Shown piece after piece: positions 1-11,370 of a DNA stretch of 64,000 nucleotides. Source of the stretch: Isochrysis galbana (lineage: Eukaryota > Haptophyta > Isochrysidales > Isochrysidaceae); the NCBI GenBank assembly GCA_018136815.1, contig CM030938.1, positions 3,600,248 to 3,664,247 on the forward strand, read 5' to 3'. A program made the position numbers and the translations under genes. The notes under the pieces were generated by a model. That model saw nothing but the letters and a program-made list of their open reading frames with translations. It did not search any database and was not told the DNA's origin. The stretch's first letter is position 1; the number at the start of each line of letters is the position of its first letter.

Positions 1-355
1 TTTGCCCCTTTGCTCATCTATTCGCGTGTAGATGGCCGACTAGGAATGTAGGCCCACCCAGCTGTGACGAAGGATGTCCCTGAGACTCCCCTGAGAGCTG
101 GGGGGCTGGGGTTGACGCTGTAGGGAGCGGTTGAGACTTTTCGAGGCGGAAGCGCCAATTTTGGCGCTTCGGCAGTAAGGAGTTAAAAACAGAGAAAGTA
201 TCGACGGGAGTGACGGGGGGAAGAGGCGGCGCTGGGCGTCCGGCGCGCCGGGGAGGACGCGAGCCTCTCTCCTCGTGCGCAGCGGTTGCTTCTCGTCCGT
301 GCGCGACACCGCTCTCCCCACATCGACGAACAAGACCTCCTTCCGCTCCATATCG

Positions 356-492
356 CCCTACCCCTCGCCCTTCCTCCCTCTCCCTCGCCCTTCCTCCCTC
401 TCCCTCCCCTTCCTCTCCCTCACTCGCCATTGCTCTCTATCACATTCCATAGCTCTTCCTTCCCTCTCCCTCCCTACCTGTGCGGCCGTCCG
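356..492 (+). promoter_or_regulatory. Pyrimidine-rich leader upstream of the SLC19 gene
   Basis: Almost pure C/T stretch (repeats of ccctc and ccctt) ending just before the ATG at 493. Similar leaders precede the P5A ATPase, the NEK kinase, the SAP-domain gene and the MBD4 gene on their sense strands, so this is probably a promoter or 5' UTR feature. The 1-355 stretch upstream shows no convincing gene. Confidence 0.4.
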
Positions 493-3400
493 ATGGCCGA
501 GCCGCTGCTCGGCAAGCCGCCCCGGCGCGGCTCACGCCTGCCATGGCGGCGGCCGGGGGGCGTGCTCGCACTAGTTTGCACATTTACCGCCTTCCTGACC
601 TTTAAGCCCTCGGAGCCATACCTTGTCGTCTTCCTCAACTGCGTCCGCTCCGTGCCGCACTCGACCATCGTCAACTCCATATTCCCTGCGTGGACCTACG
701 CGCAGCTCGCGCTCCTTCCACTGCTCGCCACCGCTTCTGAGCTCATCGGCTACCGCTTTGTCGTCCTCTGCGGTATGGCCGGCCGCAACGCCACCCTCCT
801 CATCCTCATCTTTGGCGGCTCATCAGTGGCCCTCCTCACGCTCTCGCAGGTGAGCGGCCCATGCACGCCTCGCCATGCGACGCAACTGCTCTCGAGATCG
901 TTAGCCTTGCTCACAATGACCACGCACCCCGCCGGTTCCCCCTCAGGTCACAATTGCTGCCGGATTTGCTGCTCATCCGGCGCTGGTCGCCATCCTCTTC
1001 CGCTCATTGCCATCCGAGTCGTATGCTCGGGCGGTGGGCATGGTCTCCGCATCGGGCGTCCTCGCAGAGGTGCGACCTGTACTCAGTCGTCATAAGATCG
1101 GTTTGATCCCTTGGAGACGCTCGCTGAACACCTTGAATCCCTTGCTTCATGCTACCTCCTCCACACAATGGTATCCACCCTTTTGCTATTGTGCCAATCG
1201 TCATACACCTCAGGTGCTTTCCTCGTTTGTTGGCCAGCTCATGGTGAATCGCGGCATCCCTCTCTTGCACACCATCTACATTTCCTTTGCCTCGACGACG
1301 CTTGCCACGCTGCTCGCCGTGCTGCTACCCTCGCCGCGCCCGCCACTCAAGAAAAAGGCAAGGCACGCAGGCGGACTTGGCGTTGGACTTGGTCCGCCGC
1401 AGCTGCCGCCCGTTGGGGTGGTGAGTCTTGAGGGAGGACGCGGCTCTTTCGATCACAACCTTCTCGATCAAGAGGCGATACGCGAAGTATGCCGGACTCC
1501 TTCCGATGGCGGGACCCTAGGCACCACCGCCGTGGCTCCAGCAGCGGACTTGAGCTTTGGCCCGTGCGCGACCGAGGAGCGAACGCGCAACTGGGCAGGT
1601 GATCGTGACAGCACAGTTGGCCAAACCATTTGCAATGACCCGCGCTCTACGGCTTGCAGTAGTGCCGTTGCCTCGAGCGGGGTCGATGATACCAGAAGTG
1701 GCGACGGAGTGGTTGGAAGTAGGGACGACCCGGCGACGGGGACCATCGCCCCTCTTCAGAGAGCCGCGCCTCTGGCGCCCCTTGCTCCGTCACCACCGCT
1801 CCACGATGCTCTCATTAACTCGAACACCGATGCAACCAGAGCGAGCAGCATCGATCACGACGTCGCCCCCAACGCATGCAGCAGGCAAGGCAAGGAGCGG
1901 TGCGGGTGCTACCAGGCAGCTACCATCGCTTCTGGTAGCAACCAGTCGCAGCGGGTAGACGGGGGCATCGCCGGATCCTCGAGTGCCGTTTCTGTGGGCA
2001 CGCTCTTGGTGTCAGGCGCGCAAGTCGGACGAGCAGCCGGAGATGGATCGCGCCGCCATATGGTATCCGACGTGTTTCGCGCCTTTTCACGCTCCGGCGC
2101 GCTGAAATACTATGCATGGCTGGCTGTCGCCACGGCTGTACACCACCTTGTCTTCACGTATTGGCAAGCGCTCAAAGGGATTCATCACGGCGATGAGACT
2201 ATGCTAGCCCCTTCTCCTCCGACCCTCGTAAAAGGCCACCAAACTCCGACTACTCCACCCTCCTCCCGGCAGCTCGCCTCCTCGCTCGCCGTAGGCTCCG
2301 TGTCCGGATCGCCCCTTTCAATTCCAGAGAGACTACGCTTGGCACCCGGCCTCGAAGCGGCCTCGCCCCTTGCACTCATGACGCCGCCGCCGCCGCCTCC
2401 GTGTGGAGTCTCGTCGCGCCACAACGGATGGGTTTCGCTAGCCGCATCTATGCTTGGAGGAGTTGCTGCCCTCCTGCCTTTGCTAGGAGAGAGACACGTG
2501 CGCACAGTTGCTATGGTACCCTCTATCATAGAATGCATCTCGCGGCGTCCTCGACTCCTAACTCACCCCCTTACTCAGCCTCAGCTTATGTACCGCCGCA
2601 TAGAGGCCTTCATCTGCTACCAAGCTACCGGGACTTGCAACCTCACCCCGTTAGCTTTGAGACCCCCCCCGTCCCCTCCCGCAGCTCTCCGAGGCCAAGT
2701 GCAGCTTGATCCGAGCGGCCCTGGTTATTGGTGCGCCACTTGCGCTCGCTTCGCTATTGTACATCATGGCGGTCACCGCTCCGGAAGGGGAGCGTCTCTC
2801 GTGGGCATATGATGCTTCTTTCGTCAGGTGCGGAGCTTTGCCAATGCGTGCCCTCGGCTCGATCGCAACATTCCATTCGCATGCTTTGGACACCGTCAGC
2901 GCATTTCTCTGACTCCCGTATTGTATCCCCGCCCCTCCCAGTTATCATGTTCTCCATGAGCTTATGCGCGTAGTATGCGATGCCGAGGGCGCACGATGCG
3001 TTGCGCGCACTTCGTATCGTGGCGCGCCGCGCTTCGCTCTTGTCGGAGGTCTGGCCACAACTGCCACCTTGGTCTTGCAATCAGCTGCTCAAGTGAGTGT
3101 CGCATGGCCTTTGGGACAAGCATGGGCTCGCAATCGCCAGCCGCGCTCGACAAGTCCAGCTGAAGTTATGGAGGTCGGAGCGGCCTCAATCTGAAGAGAG
3201 TGCCGCCATGCCTCATCGAATCTCCACTCAGATCAGACATTCCCATCCCCATTAATGTGTTGCGCCCAAACCGCGCCTTGACTTCGCTCTCAGATGCTCG
3301 TATCCAAACCGGGGTTCGGATTGTCTCTCGATCTACAGTTCAAGGTCCTTGCAGCCATGCTTTTTGCCCTCTTCGTCTTTTGCGCCGTCGCTGCCGTCGT

Positions 3401-3608
3401 CAATCGTGCCGCTCGAGTTTTCGGCTGGACGTGCGTGTGCTGCCCCGCCTGGACAAACCTCATGCGAAGAATGTCGCTCCCGGGAAGATCCGCTTCGCTG
3501 CCCCCTAGCGATGTGAACTACGAGAGATTCAGCGCATCTGGGAACTCGCTCCTAAGAACAGATAGGGCCGGCACCACGGATCGCGAACACTCGTCGACCA
3601 ACCGGTGA
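493..3608 (+). CDS. SLC19-family folate/thiamine transporter, six exons
   Basis: Predicted plasma-membrane carrier of the SLC19 (reduced folate/thiamine) family, about 790 aa. Proposed exons are 493-849, 947-1069, 1214-2497, 2685-2827, 2942-3092 and 3294-3608. All introns are GT-AG and the reading phase closes at every junction. Family landmarks are the N-terminal SEPYLVVFLN segment, FPAWTYAQLALLPL, the SYARAVGMVSASG stretch, VGQLMVNRG, and in the second half HHLVFTYWQALK, HNGWVSLAAS and FALVGGLATT, followed by a last membrane helix after LDLQFKVL. The cytosolic loop between the two six-helix halves is about 230 residues, Ser/Ala/Thr-rich and hydrophilic, longer than usual for the family. The start at 493 gives a short soluble N-terminus before helix 1; the open frame upstream is only pyrimidine-rich leader. 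Substrate (folate, thiamine or another vitamin) cannot be decided from sequence. Confidence 0.8.
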
Positions 3609-3871
3609 CGCTGATGCTAGACCAACACTGCTACAGCGCGGCAAGAGTCCATCTAGCATGCATATGTGCGGGTGCATATCATGATTGTGTGCGCTCATAG
3701 CTCTCGGTCTCGCATAAGTATACGGTGAGACGGATTCAACCATGAGTGAAGCAGATTGGAGATAGCGATAACCTTGAGGGCCATGCGTTTTTGGCTTTCT
3801 TTTCATTCATAAGTGCCGTTGTGTGGTGCTCTAACGCTCGTTGTGTGGTGCTCTATTGCTGCGTTGCGTTT

Positions 3872-3971
3872 NNNNNNNNNNNNNNNNNNNNNNNNNNNNN
3901 NNNNNNNNNNNNNNNNNNNNNNNNNNNNNNNNNNNNNNNNNNNNNNNNNNNNNNNNNNNNNNNNNNNNNNN
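3872..3971. other. Assembly gap (100 N)
   Basis: Exactly 100 N, so a placeholder of unknown real size. The left flank 3609-3871 has no gene and shows a short direct repeat (gttgtgtggtgctcta, twice). The right flank 3972-4431 also shows no convincing gene. Confidence 0.99.
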
Positions 3972-4431
3972 GCTTGAGGAGCATGCCTGGACGGAGCGAC
4001 TCGGCCGATAGAGTCGGGCGCAGCGCCACCAGCCCGGGCGCTGCGCGTGAGAGGCCGTGCAACAGCTTGGCCATGAGGCGCACGAGACGGCGTCGTCGGC
4101 AGCCACGTCTTCTCGACAGCCCCGGGTGCCCTTCTTAGAGATATATCGGCCATTTAGAGGAGGAGATGATTTAGAAATGAAGAGACAGGAGCATGAGAAA
4201 CACGGAAAATTCATCAAAACTAATAAACTAATCCTGACATGCCCAAAGGCGGAAGGAACAACTTCTTCCTTCACAGAAGGTACAAGCATCCACTAAAGTC
4301 ACGCTCTCCGCGGCACCCAGAAAAATTCGTCTGAAGATTCGCGGCTAGCTCCTTCCCTCCTACCTCGAGTAGGAGTACGCCCACCGGGCAGGCGGCACCC
4401 AGTCCCAACTTATCCCGTAAGAAGGCCACAC

Positions 4432-5230
4432 ATGTCGATCTTCGGCAGGACCAACATAGTAAACTTTATTATATACGGCACGCCGCGCTACTGGATGCAA
4501 ACCTTAGCACCTCCCAAATGGTTCCACGATAGAATCCAGAAAGCAGCAGACGAGATTCTATGGGAAAGCCCCTACACGGGGAAGAAGTCGCAATGGGTGA
4601 AATACCCACAAGCTACCCCGTAAACAATACCCACAGCGCGACACGCACGATGGACGATGGGGACAGGCCTCCTTAATTGGACGGCGCACGTAAAAGCCTT
4701 GCGGGCGAAGTGGATAATGGATAATGAACAATGAACTACCTCAACGCGAGGGAAAGCCACTAGGAAACACGCGCTGGACGCGTGGTTTTGCCGCACCGGG
4801 CTGGGCCGAGGCGCGGTTTTCCCACGATACCTCCCGCCACCCTTACACGTAACTTACACGCAGCCTCAGAGGTAACCCGGCGCTTCCGGCGTTCTCGTTC
4901 TGGAAAGACGCGCTAAATACCTTTACCTTTGGTATAAAGGCCTTTAGAACGCTCGACATTCAACGTTCGCGCCTATCGAAAGATCGAAAGAAGGGGCTCT
5001 CTCACAACCGCTGTGGTACAACCCCCACGAGCAACCGCCACACTTGCGTACCACTTGGATCAGCCTGTGACAATCCCTCCACACACATATCGTGCACAAC
5101 GTATTTAAAAATAATGACCCCACCACACCCTACACGAAGGCAGAATGCGTACAATACCTAGACCACCTCCCGGAAATATTTGAACACGCTGGAAGCAAAG
5201 TAAACAAAGAAGCATTTCTGGACTCGTGAC
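4432..5230 (+). mobile_element. Degenerate LINE fragment (region after the reverse transcriptase)
   Basis: The first 60 codons read MSIFGRTNIVNFIIYGTPRY and beyond and match, almost residue for residue, the LINE copy on the minus strand at 57304-58572. Similarity continues in broken frames to about 5229, where the homologue of the FLDSW segment is seen. Frameshifts, a stop and small duplications show the copy is dead. It has lost endonuclease and most of the reverse transcriptase. Confidence 0.85.
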
Positions 5231-6107
5231 ATGAATTCGCTCGAGAAAGTCCGCTCGTTCCTCGGACTCGGACTGTGCTCGTACTACCCCGAGACGTACG
5301 GGCTTGGATGGAAGGCCGGCAAGAGCGCGTACTCGGCGAAGTGCTCGTTGTTCGTTGTTCAGGAGCACTGCCAAGATGCCCGTCTCCTTGTTCGTCTACA
5401 CGTCGGCCTGCGTGAACTTCTCGCCCGCCCCCTCAGCCTTCGACACGTCCATGAACGTCCAGAACGCCTTCTACTTCTGCCCGATGCCGAGAATCTGACG
5501 GAGCAGTGCACACTCGCGCTGCTCCGGAGCCCAATTCATTGTCACCTTCGACCTTCGTGCTCGCCACCTCCTGCGCGCGCACGGTGCGGACAGGCTGCGA
5601 TAAATGGGCTGGGGCGAAACGGCAGCGCCACTTGGTGTAGGGATATGTGTCGCCGCAGGCCGCCAGAGGGCCCTTGCGGCAGCGATGGCGCTCTCGCTTA
5701 CCGCCATGTTGCCATGCTGCCGGCTGCCGGGCGCCAGAGGAGAGAAAACCAGTAGGTTAAACCTACTGCGTCTGATATTCCTGCCCACGTGCGACGTCAA
5801 AGTAAACCAGTTTCATCGTGGTTTGATCGCGAGGTCTGAGGTCAAACCCCGATGTCAAACCCCGATCAAACTCTGCAAAACCCCCCGAGAGCCCGAGAGA
5901 GAAGATTCTTTGTCGAGTCGTACTATTCGTAAAGAAAACGAGAGAGAAGAGACAAGAGAGGAGACAGAGAGTGGCGGTCGGAGCGCGCGCAGCCTATTTA
6001 CATATCGTCGGGGAGTTCCGTCCTTTTCGCTCGGGCACGCATTTGATTGCCCTGCCGCCCGACCCTTGCGCCCTCTCGCCGACGCTGACCCCCTCTGCGT
6101 CCCAAGC
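5231..6107. other. Intergenic; possible LTR-element scrap, otherwise nothing recognised
   Basis: Starting near 5231 the plus strand encodes LEKVRSFLGL followed by CSYY. This resembles the conserved FLGL..YYR segment downstream of Ty3/gypsy reverse transcriptases, but it is short and not supported further on. From 5500 to 6107 there is only the upstream region of the next gene. Confidence 0.25.
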
Positions 6108-7349
6108 ATGTCGGGAACGGACGCACGTCTGCCTTGCTTCGAGTGCATCGCGATCGAGCCGTGCACGCCGAGCTCGTTCATCCCAGCTCCTGACCTCACG
6201 CCGCATGCAGAAGTCGTCGGCTGTCGCAAACCTCCTGCTGTCAGCCCTCTCCCTCTCTCCCTGGAGGTACACCCCAAGGAGAACGACAAGCAGAGCCTCA
6301 ACCCGGACGCACCAGAGTTTCGGGTTGCTACGGAACCGAGCAGCGCTGGGCTCAGTGCAAGTGCGCCAGTGTTCAAGCCAGATCTCGCGAGACCCGCCTC
6401 GAAGAGCCAACTCAGCACCACAGCCCCGGTGTTCAAACCATGCGTCGTTGCAGCATTTGGGAACGACATTCTAGACCAATGGCAGGACACGAGCAATATG
6501 CACGTGGACTTCGTCAAAAATCAAGTTGAGCGTACTTCGCATCTGCCTGAGACGACAGATCCCGTGCAGTTACAGAGGCTGCTCAAACTGAATTCATCTT
6601 CCGACAATCGAATTGCTGAGCTTCACAAGGGTATTGAGGCAGCGGCATCCCGTGAGGCTGCACTCAAGACTAATCTCAAAGCGACACATGACCAGCTTGC
6701 TGCGATGGCACAAGAATTAGAAGGTGCTAAGCTGACTATCAGAAATCAGCAGCGTGCGTTGACGGCCGCACAGGTCGCTCATCAGGAAGAAATACAAGCA
6801 CTTCTTCGTGCAAAGACCCAGGAAATTGTTGTCCTACGCGATTCGAACGATGACCTGCTCGCACAAAATGAGCAGTTGGAGCACCAGGTGCATGTCTTGA
6901 GGCGCGAGCAGAAGAAGAGGACCGCGATAGCAGATTGTGATGGCGCTAATGTTAATCTCGACGACGGGTTCCACCTTAGCTCTGCATTTTGCTGCACATC
7001 AACAGAGCTTTTGTCACACAGACCCGATGCCAACACCATGTCGACAATGAAAGCTCCTGTCATCCCCGTAATTGATGATGGGTATCATGCGCAATCCGCC
7101 TCCATGCCAACCCAAATGACTATGTCTGGAAAGCTGAACCAGGTCTCCATTGCGCACGTGTCCGTTATTCCGCAACCTCGACGGGTGCACTGCATTCCAA
7201 ATGGTGATCTTTCCTCAAAGTCGTTTGCGAATCACACCGGCATGGTCAACCCAAATGGGTCGGCTCAGATGCCAGGGCGAGGAACTCTCGCCGAATTTCG
7301 CCCAGGGCAGCAGCCGTACCATGTTTCGACCCGCCGGCAGTTGAGCTAG
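6108..7349 (+). CDS. PABP-interacting coiled-coil protein with three PAM2-like motifs
   Basis: A 413-aa single-exon gene. Three tandem motifs fit the PAM2 consensus (S-x-L-N-x-x-A-x-x-F-x-P) that binds the MLLE domain of poly(A)-binding protein. They are SLNPDAPEF at about residues 63-71, GLSASAPVFKP at about 81-91, and QLSTTAPVFKP at about 101-111. The first has the strict LNP core. The second and third replace N with S but keep Leu, Ala, Phe and Pro. Residues about 150-275 form a predicted coiled coil rich in Q, A, E and L. The rest is disordered and Ser/Pro/Met-rich. The start at 6108 was chosen because the open frame upstream reads into leader-like sequence; a more upstream start is possible. 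It probably acts in the cytoplasm on mRNA translation or decay. The partner is inferred from the motif only. Confidence 0.7.
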   Translation: MSGTDARLPCFECIAIEPCTPSSFIPAPDLTPHAEVVGCRKPPAVSPLPLSLEVHPKENDKQSLNPDAPEFRVATEPSSAGLSASAPVFKPDLARPASKSQLSTTAPVFKPCVVAAFGNDILDQWQDTSNMHVDFVKNQVERTSHLPETTDPVQLQRLLKLNSSSDNRIAELHKGIEAAASREAALKTNLKATHDQLAAMAQELEGAKLTIRNQQRALTAAQVAHQEEIQALLRAKTQEIVVLRDSNDDLLAQNEQLEHQVHVLRREQKKRTAIADCDGANVNLDDGFHLSSAFCCTSTELLSHRPDANTMSTMKAPVIPVIDDGYHAQSASMPTQMTMSGKLNQVSIAHVSVIPQPRRVHCIPNGDLSSKSFANHTGMVNPNGSAQMPGRGTLAEFRPGQQPYHVSTRRQLS

Positions 7350-8121
7350 CGTTCAGCCCCTGCATGGGGGGTTGAATACTTGCGGTCGCAGCGGTTTTAC
7401 TTTACGGTCTTGGATGGTGTTTTGTCTAATGGGTCCGTGGCGACTCATCGGGATTCCAAAGCGTTTTCCCATGCGATCTTGCGTCCACAGCCACCAGCCT
7501 CGACTGTTGCCTCGCAACATTAAGTATTTTGTGCCCTGTGCGTTGCACTTCACAAGGTTGCAGAGCATCGTGGGGTCCGCATGTGCATGCATGGCAGCAT
7601 GTCGACATGTCACGTGAGTAACTCTCTCGATTTCTTGTCGGGCCTCGCTTGCAGGCCATTTGCGTAGCACTGTCACCCATTCGTCAGCTTTCTAGTGGTC
7701 AGTCAGTTGGCGGTGTTTGTCTATGTCTTCATCTTTGCGCCATGGCTATGGTAGTAGTAGTGGAGTCACGAGGCACGAGGTGCTTGCGTATAATCTCAAG
7801 CCCGCGCTGCATGTGCGTGTGGCGCAACACAATTACAATTCGCACGATAAATTGACCAAAGATTGTTTGATCTAGGCCCAACCCCACCCCTCTAGCAATC
7901 GGACATACCGATTCAGACCCGGATTCCGCGCCATGGGCCATGCCTGGCGGCTCGTCTGCTCGTCTGGTGTATGTGGATGCGGCTAAGAATGCGGTCAACG
8001 TACAGATGCTCTCTACAATTCTACGATTCCCAAGGTCAGCAGGTAGCTATGATAGGAAGACATTTCGAGGCAAGGGAGAAGGATAGGCCCAGATTGAGAC
8101 TTGCCTCCGGGATCCGCCGAG
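7350..8121. other. Intergenic; no gene seen
   Basis: No open frame with family similarity or coding-like composition on either strand. Probably the 3' UTR of the PAM2 gene and the promoter of the next gene. Confidence 0.5.
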
Positions 8122-9201
8122 ATGCTCGTCGGGCCGCTCTCTGTGGCTGCCCTCTCGTCGGTGCTGGCTCGCTGGCATGCGGCAGTTCCTACGGGAGTGG
8201 CTGAGCGCGTTTCATCGGTGCGGATGACTGAGACCATCGCCATCTGCCAGGGAGGCTCCTGCGGCACGCACGGCGGCACTGCGCTGCTGAATGCAGCATG
8301 CGTGCTGGCTGCCGGTTGTGACCGCGAGGATGGGCCGCAGGTGAAGACGATCAATTGCTGTGGTGAGTGCCCAGACGGCGTGATGATCCGCCCGGCGATT
8401 CATATTCCCAGCTACGTCGCGCAGGCCTCCACGCAAGAGGAGGCCATGCATTCAGCAGAGGAGGCAGTCGTTTGCGCTGGTGCTGAGGTTGTACCCCAAA
8501 TGCGGACGGTCTACACCTTGCAGGAGAAGGCCGAGCTAGCCCTGAAGAAAGGCACCCCTGTCGAGGCGATTAAAGCTATCGGTGCTGTGCTGGACGCGGT
8601 CCCCGATCACGTTTTTGAGCCTTGGCAACCTGGCATTGAGCATGAGAGCCTCTCATGGCTCGACACTTCATGGGAAGAATCCTTGCATGGGTCGAAGCTG
8701 GTGCTCGCGGAATCGACTGCGAATTTCGAGTTTGGGACCGTCGGTGACCAACTTCTCCTGGTTGACTGCGAGGTGGATGAGAAGCGCCGCACTGTTGCCG
8801 GTCGTTGGGAAAGCTCAGAAGGGGCGGAAGGCGAGTTTCTCCTGACAATGAGTGAAGATGGAAGATTCTTTTCTGGAGCAATTGATCCTGGCGAGCCGAG
8901 CGAAAAGCTGTGGCAAGGGATGCGATTGGGAGTCGGCACGGGAGTGCGGCGAAGCCGACGGGGAGAGACCCCCCCGCTTAAGATTGCCTGGCTACATGAG
9001 CTCTTGCTCTGTCGCGCTAGGCTTCACCTTGATGGTGGCAACACGGATCTCGCTCTTGAAGATGCCAGACGAGCCACGAGACTGTGTTGCCGTGCTGCCA
9101 GTGGGTACGGGATGTTGGCTGACGTCGCGGACGCCGCTGGCAACGTCGAGCTTGCCAAGTGGGCACGACAGGAGAAGCGCTGGCTTCAGTCCTTCGCTTG
9201 A
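8122..9201 (+). CDS. Thioredoxin-like [2Fe-2S] ferredoxin domain protein with C-terminal helical repeats
   Basis: A 359-aa single-exon gene. Residues about 38-90 carry the thioredoxin-like [2Fe-2S] ferredoxin pattern: C42-x4-C47 in ICQGGSCGTHGG, then C79-x3-C83 in NCCGECPDGV. These four cysteines are the expected cluster ligands. Residues about 195-265 form a beta-rich segment (VAGRWESSEG, then LTMSEDGRFFSG and LWQGMR) like a GxW/DGxxFxG module found in several photosynthetic and cyanobacterial proteins. The C-terminal 75 residues are TPR-like helices (LLLCRARLHLDGGNTDLALEDA). Known TRX-like ferredoxins act in electron transfer or cluster carriage; a plastid role is plausible, but no clear transit peptide is seen. 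The first in-frame ATG is at 8122. Confidence 0.75.
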   Translation: MLVGPLSVAALSSVLARWHAAVPTGVAERVSSVRMTETIAICQGGSCGTHGGTALLNAACVLAAGCDREDGPQVKTINCCGECPDGVMIRPAIHIPSYVAQASTQEEAMHSAEEAVVCAGAEVVPQMRTVYTLQEKAELALKKGTPVEAIKAIGAVLDAVPDHVFEPWQPGIEHESLSWLDTSWEESLHGSKLVLAESTANFEFGTVGDQLLLVDCEVDEKRRTVAGRWESSEGAEGEFLLTMSEDGRFFSGAIDPGEPSEKLWQGMRLGVGTGVRRSRRGETPPLKIAWLHELLLCRARLHLDGGNTDLALEDARRATRLCCRAASGYGMLADVADAAGNVELAKWARQEKRWLQSFA

Positions 9202-9343
9202 TCTGCAATGGAGGGCCACAAGCTTGACGCTTAAATAACACGAGATCTCCTGTACGTACTACTATTGAGCTATCTTTTGGCAAGCATGTGTGTCATCTTT
9301 GCCTCCAGCCATCCATGGTCACAACAATATGACAGCAACATAT

Positions 9344-11370
9344 AAAAAAAAACATCTGAAGATTCGGGGCTATACACCTACTGTCTATACAGGACTCACC
9401 CTCTCTATTTCCATCGCCCTTATCTCCCCTCCCTCCACCTCCTCCCCTGCCCCCCTTCTTTCCTTTCTCTTTGGTTTCCGGGGTTCGACCTCGGTGCACT
9501 ACCTGAGGTCTGGTTTGGAGTGTGGGGTCGGGGCAGGCCTTCTGGTATGGTCACTCTCATGTAACGTCCTCACGGCCGTGTTTGGGTGTGGGGATCCCGT
9601 CTATGTCACATTGCCTCTAGTGGTGCCCGTTCCCGTTGTCTGCATCAGTGTTTTATACGTCCTCTTCGCTGCACGCACCTCTGTCTCTTGGATAGCGTGT
9701 GCGATCCCAAGTTTTGCGGCCAGCTCGGCTAGCTCCTCGCTGGGTTTGAGCCCACCTTTGCCGCTTATGTGAAATATGGGCCTTAAGTCGCCCATATCTA
9801 TTCTTTTCTTAGGTTGTCTTCCCATGCCCGCTTGGGCCGTTCGCGCTGAGTCGGTTTCATATGCGAATAATAGTGCTTAACACAAGGTAGTGTATCTCTC
9901 TATTATTCTTATGAGTATTGATTCTTCCGAGTAGGCTATGTTCTCATAGTGAATCCTATAGAAGTCCGTCATGATGTACCTCCATGCTAACAGGTATAGA
10001 GTGTATATCGCTTTTGGGGCGTCTCCCTTTGGGTATATGAAAAGGTTGTCTATGATGACTTCCTCTCTGTTTCTATCGGCGTCGGGCGAGAACCTCGCAA
10101 TTTTGTTCAGCGTGCCCAGTATACCGGTTATTCTGGGGCATTCGCCCAGATGCAACGAGGATTCGTTTGCCGCTCCACATATGCGCATATGCGGCATGTG
10201 TTTTCTTTGTCGGGGAATCGGTTGTACGTGCCCATTCTTCTGTGCGTTATGTGTTTGAAATGTAGGTGCGTGTCGCGCGCCGTCACTACCGGGGACGTGT
10301 ATATCTGAGCTAGATGTGCCCATGTGTTTGTTGGTATTTGGATTTGGAGTTTCTCCTCCCACTTGGTCGGTCCCGTGAGGCGCTTGCGTTTGCGGCTTGC
10401 TCGCTGTAGGGCACTTGTGAGGTGTGTCACTTCGATCGCGTCGAGCGGCGTCTTTCCGTCCAAGGTGTTTTCATCCGCTAGCGGGTATTCGAGTCTCTTG
10501 TTGGATTTGTACCCTTCTCCCCACCTCGCCGGCGGGGTGCGGGCCTATCGTTTGCCAGTTAAAGTTGGAGCATGTTAAGGGTGTGTATATTCTATCTATC
10601 CGTGTGTGAATGGTTCCCGAGAGTCGTGTGAAGCCTCCCGGTTTGTTTCCGTTTACTAGATTGTATGCGTCTATTAGACCCATTTCATTCATGGTGCGTC
10701 TCAATCGGAAGCCGTGAGCGTTTCCGTATCCTTCTTGGCTTTCTTGTTTTCTCGTGTCAGTGTCCACGTTTTCAACGCAGTTGAAGTCGCCCCCCACGAG
10801 GGTGTCGCATTCGTTCCCCACGGGGCACGCCCTCAACGCTTCTATTTGAGTAGCTCTTAGGTTGGGCATAGCGCTTAGATATATAGATATTATTTCGAAT
10901 TCTTTAGAGTCTATTACGCATCTAGCTCGAAGGCACCTCCCTTCTATCAACGTCTCAGCCGTGTCTGGTAACAGTCTAACTCTTGGGGAGGAGTCGCGTA
11001 TCGCTATGCCTACCCCACTCGCCGGGTCGGAGGTGTTGGCCGGTGCTTGCACCATGTGCCATCCTAGAGCCTTGGCGGTCATGCATGCTCGGTGGTGTCT
11101 ACCGTCCGCGTAGGCGCGGAGCTCTTGGAGGAGTAGGATGTCTATCCTCGCTTTCCGTGCCTGGGTGAGCACCGATCCTAGGTCCTAGGGCGCCATGTCC
11201 TGCGCCGTTTATGTTGTACGAGACGATTGTAATCGGTCCTTCACCTGGGTATCCGAGGGTAGGGTTGAATGTAAGTGCGTAGACGATTCGCGCGTTGGCT
11301 CGGCGCAGGAGGCGGGTTAGTCGCGCGTACTTGTGAAGGTAGCGACATTCGGCGCCTAAGGCGCAAAATC
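9344..11370 (-). mobile_element. LINE retrotransposon, internally deleted: APE endonuclease joined to the C-terminal region
   Basis: Read on the minus strand. From about 11240 to 10530 it encodes an apurinic-type endonuclease domain: SYNINGAG, then LLLQELRAY, GGDFNCVEN and RIDRIYTPL, with a frameshift after the first motif. The frame then passes directly to the segment that in the copy at 56.1-59.0 kb lies downstream of the reverse transcriptase (HFKHITHRR..., then a C-x2-C-x8-H-x3-C knuckle, then YLLAWRYI.TDFY). The whole reverse transcriptase is therefore missing. The sense 3' end is an oligo(T) tract (A-run 9344-9352 on the plus strand). Several frameshifts make it non-functional. Confidence 0.85.

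Noticed and set aside
5231-5300. Ty3/gypsy element
   Set aside because: A single short FLGL-like match without flanking motifs is not enough to annotate an element.
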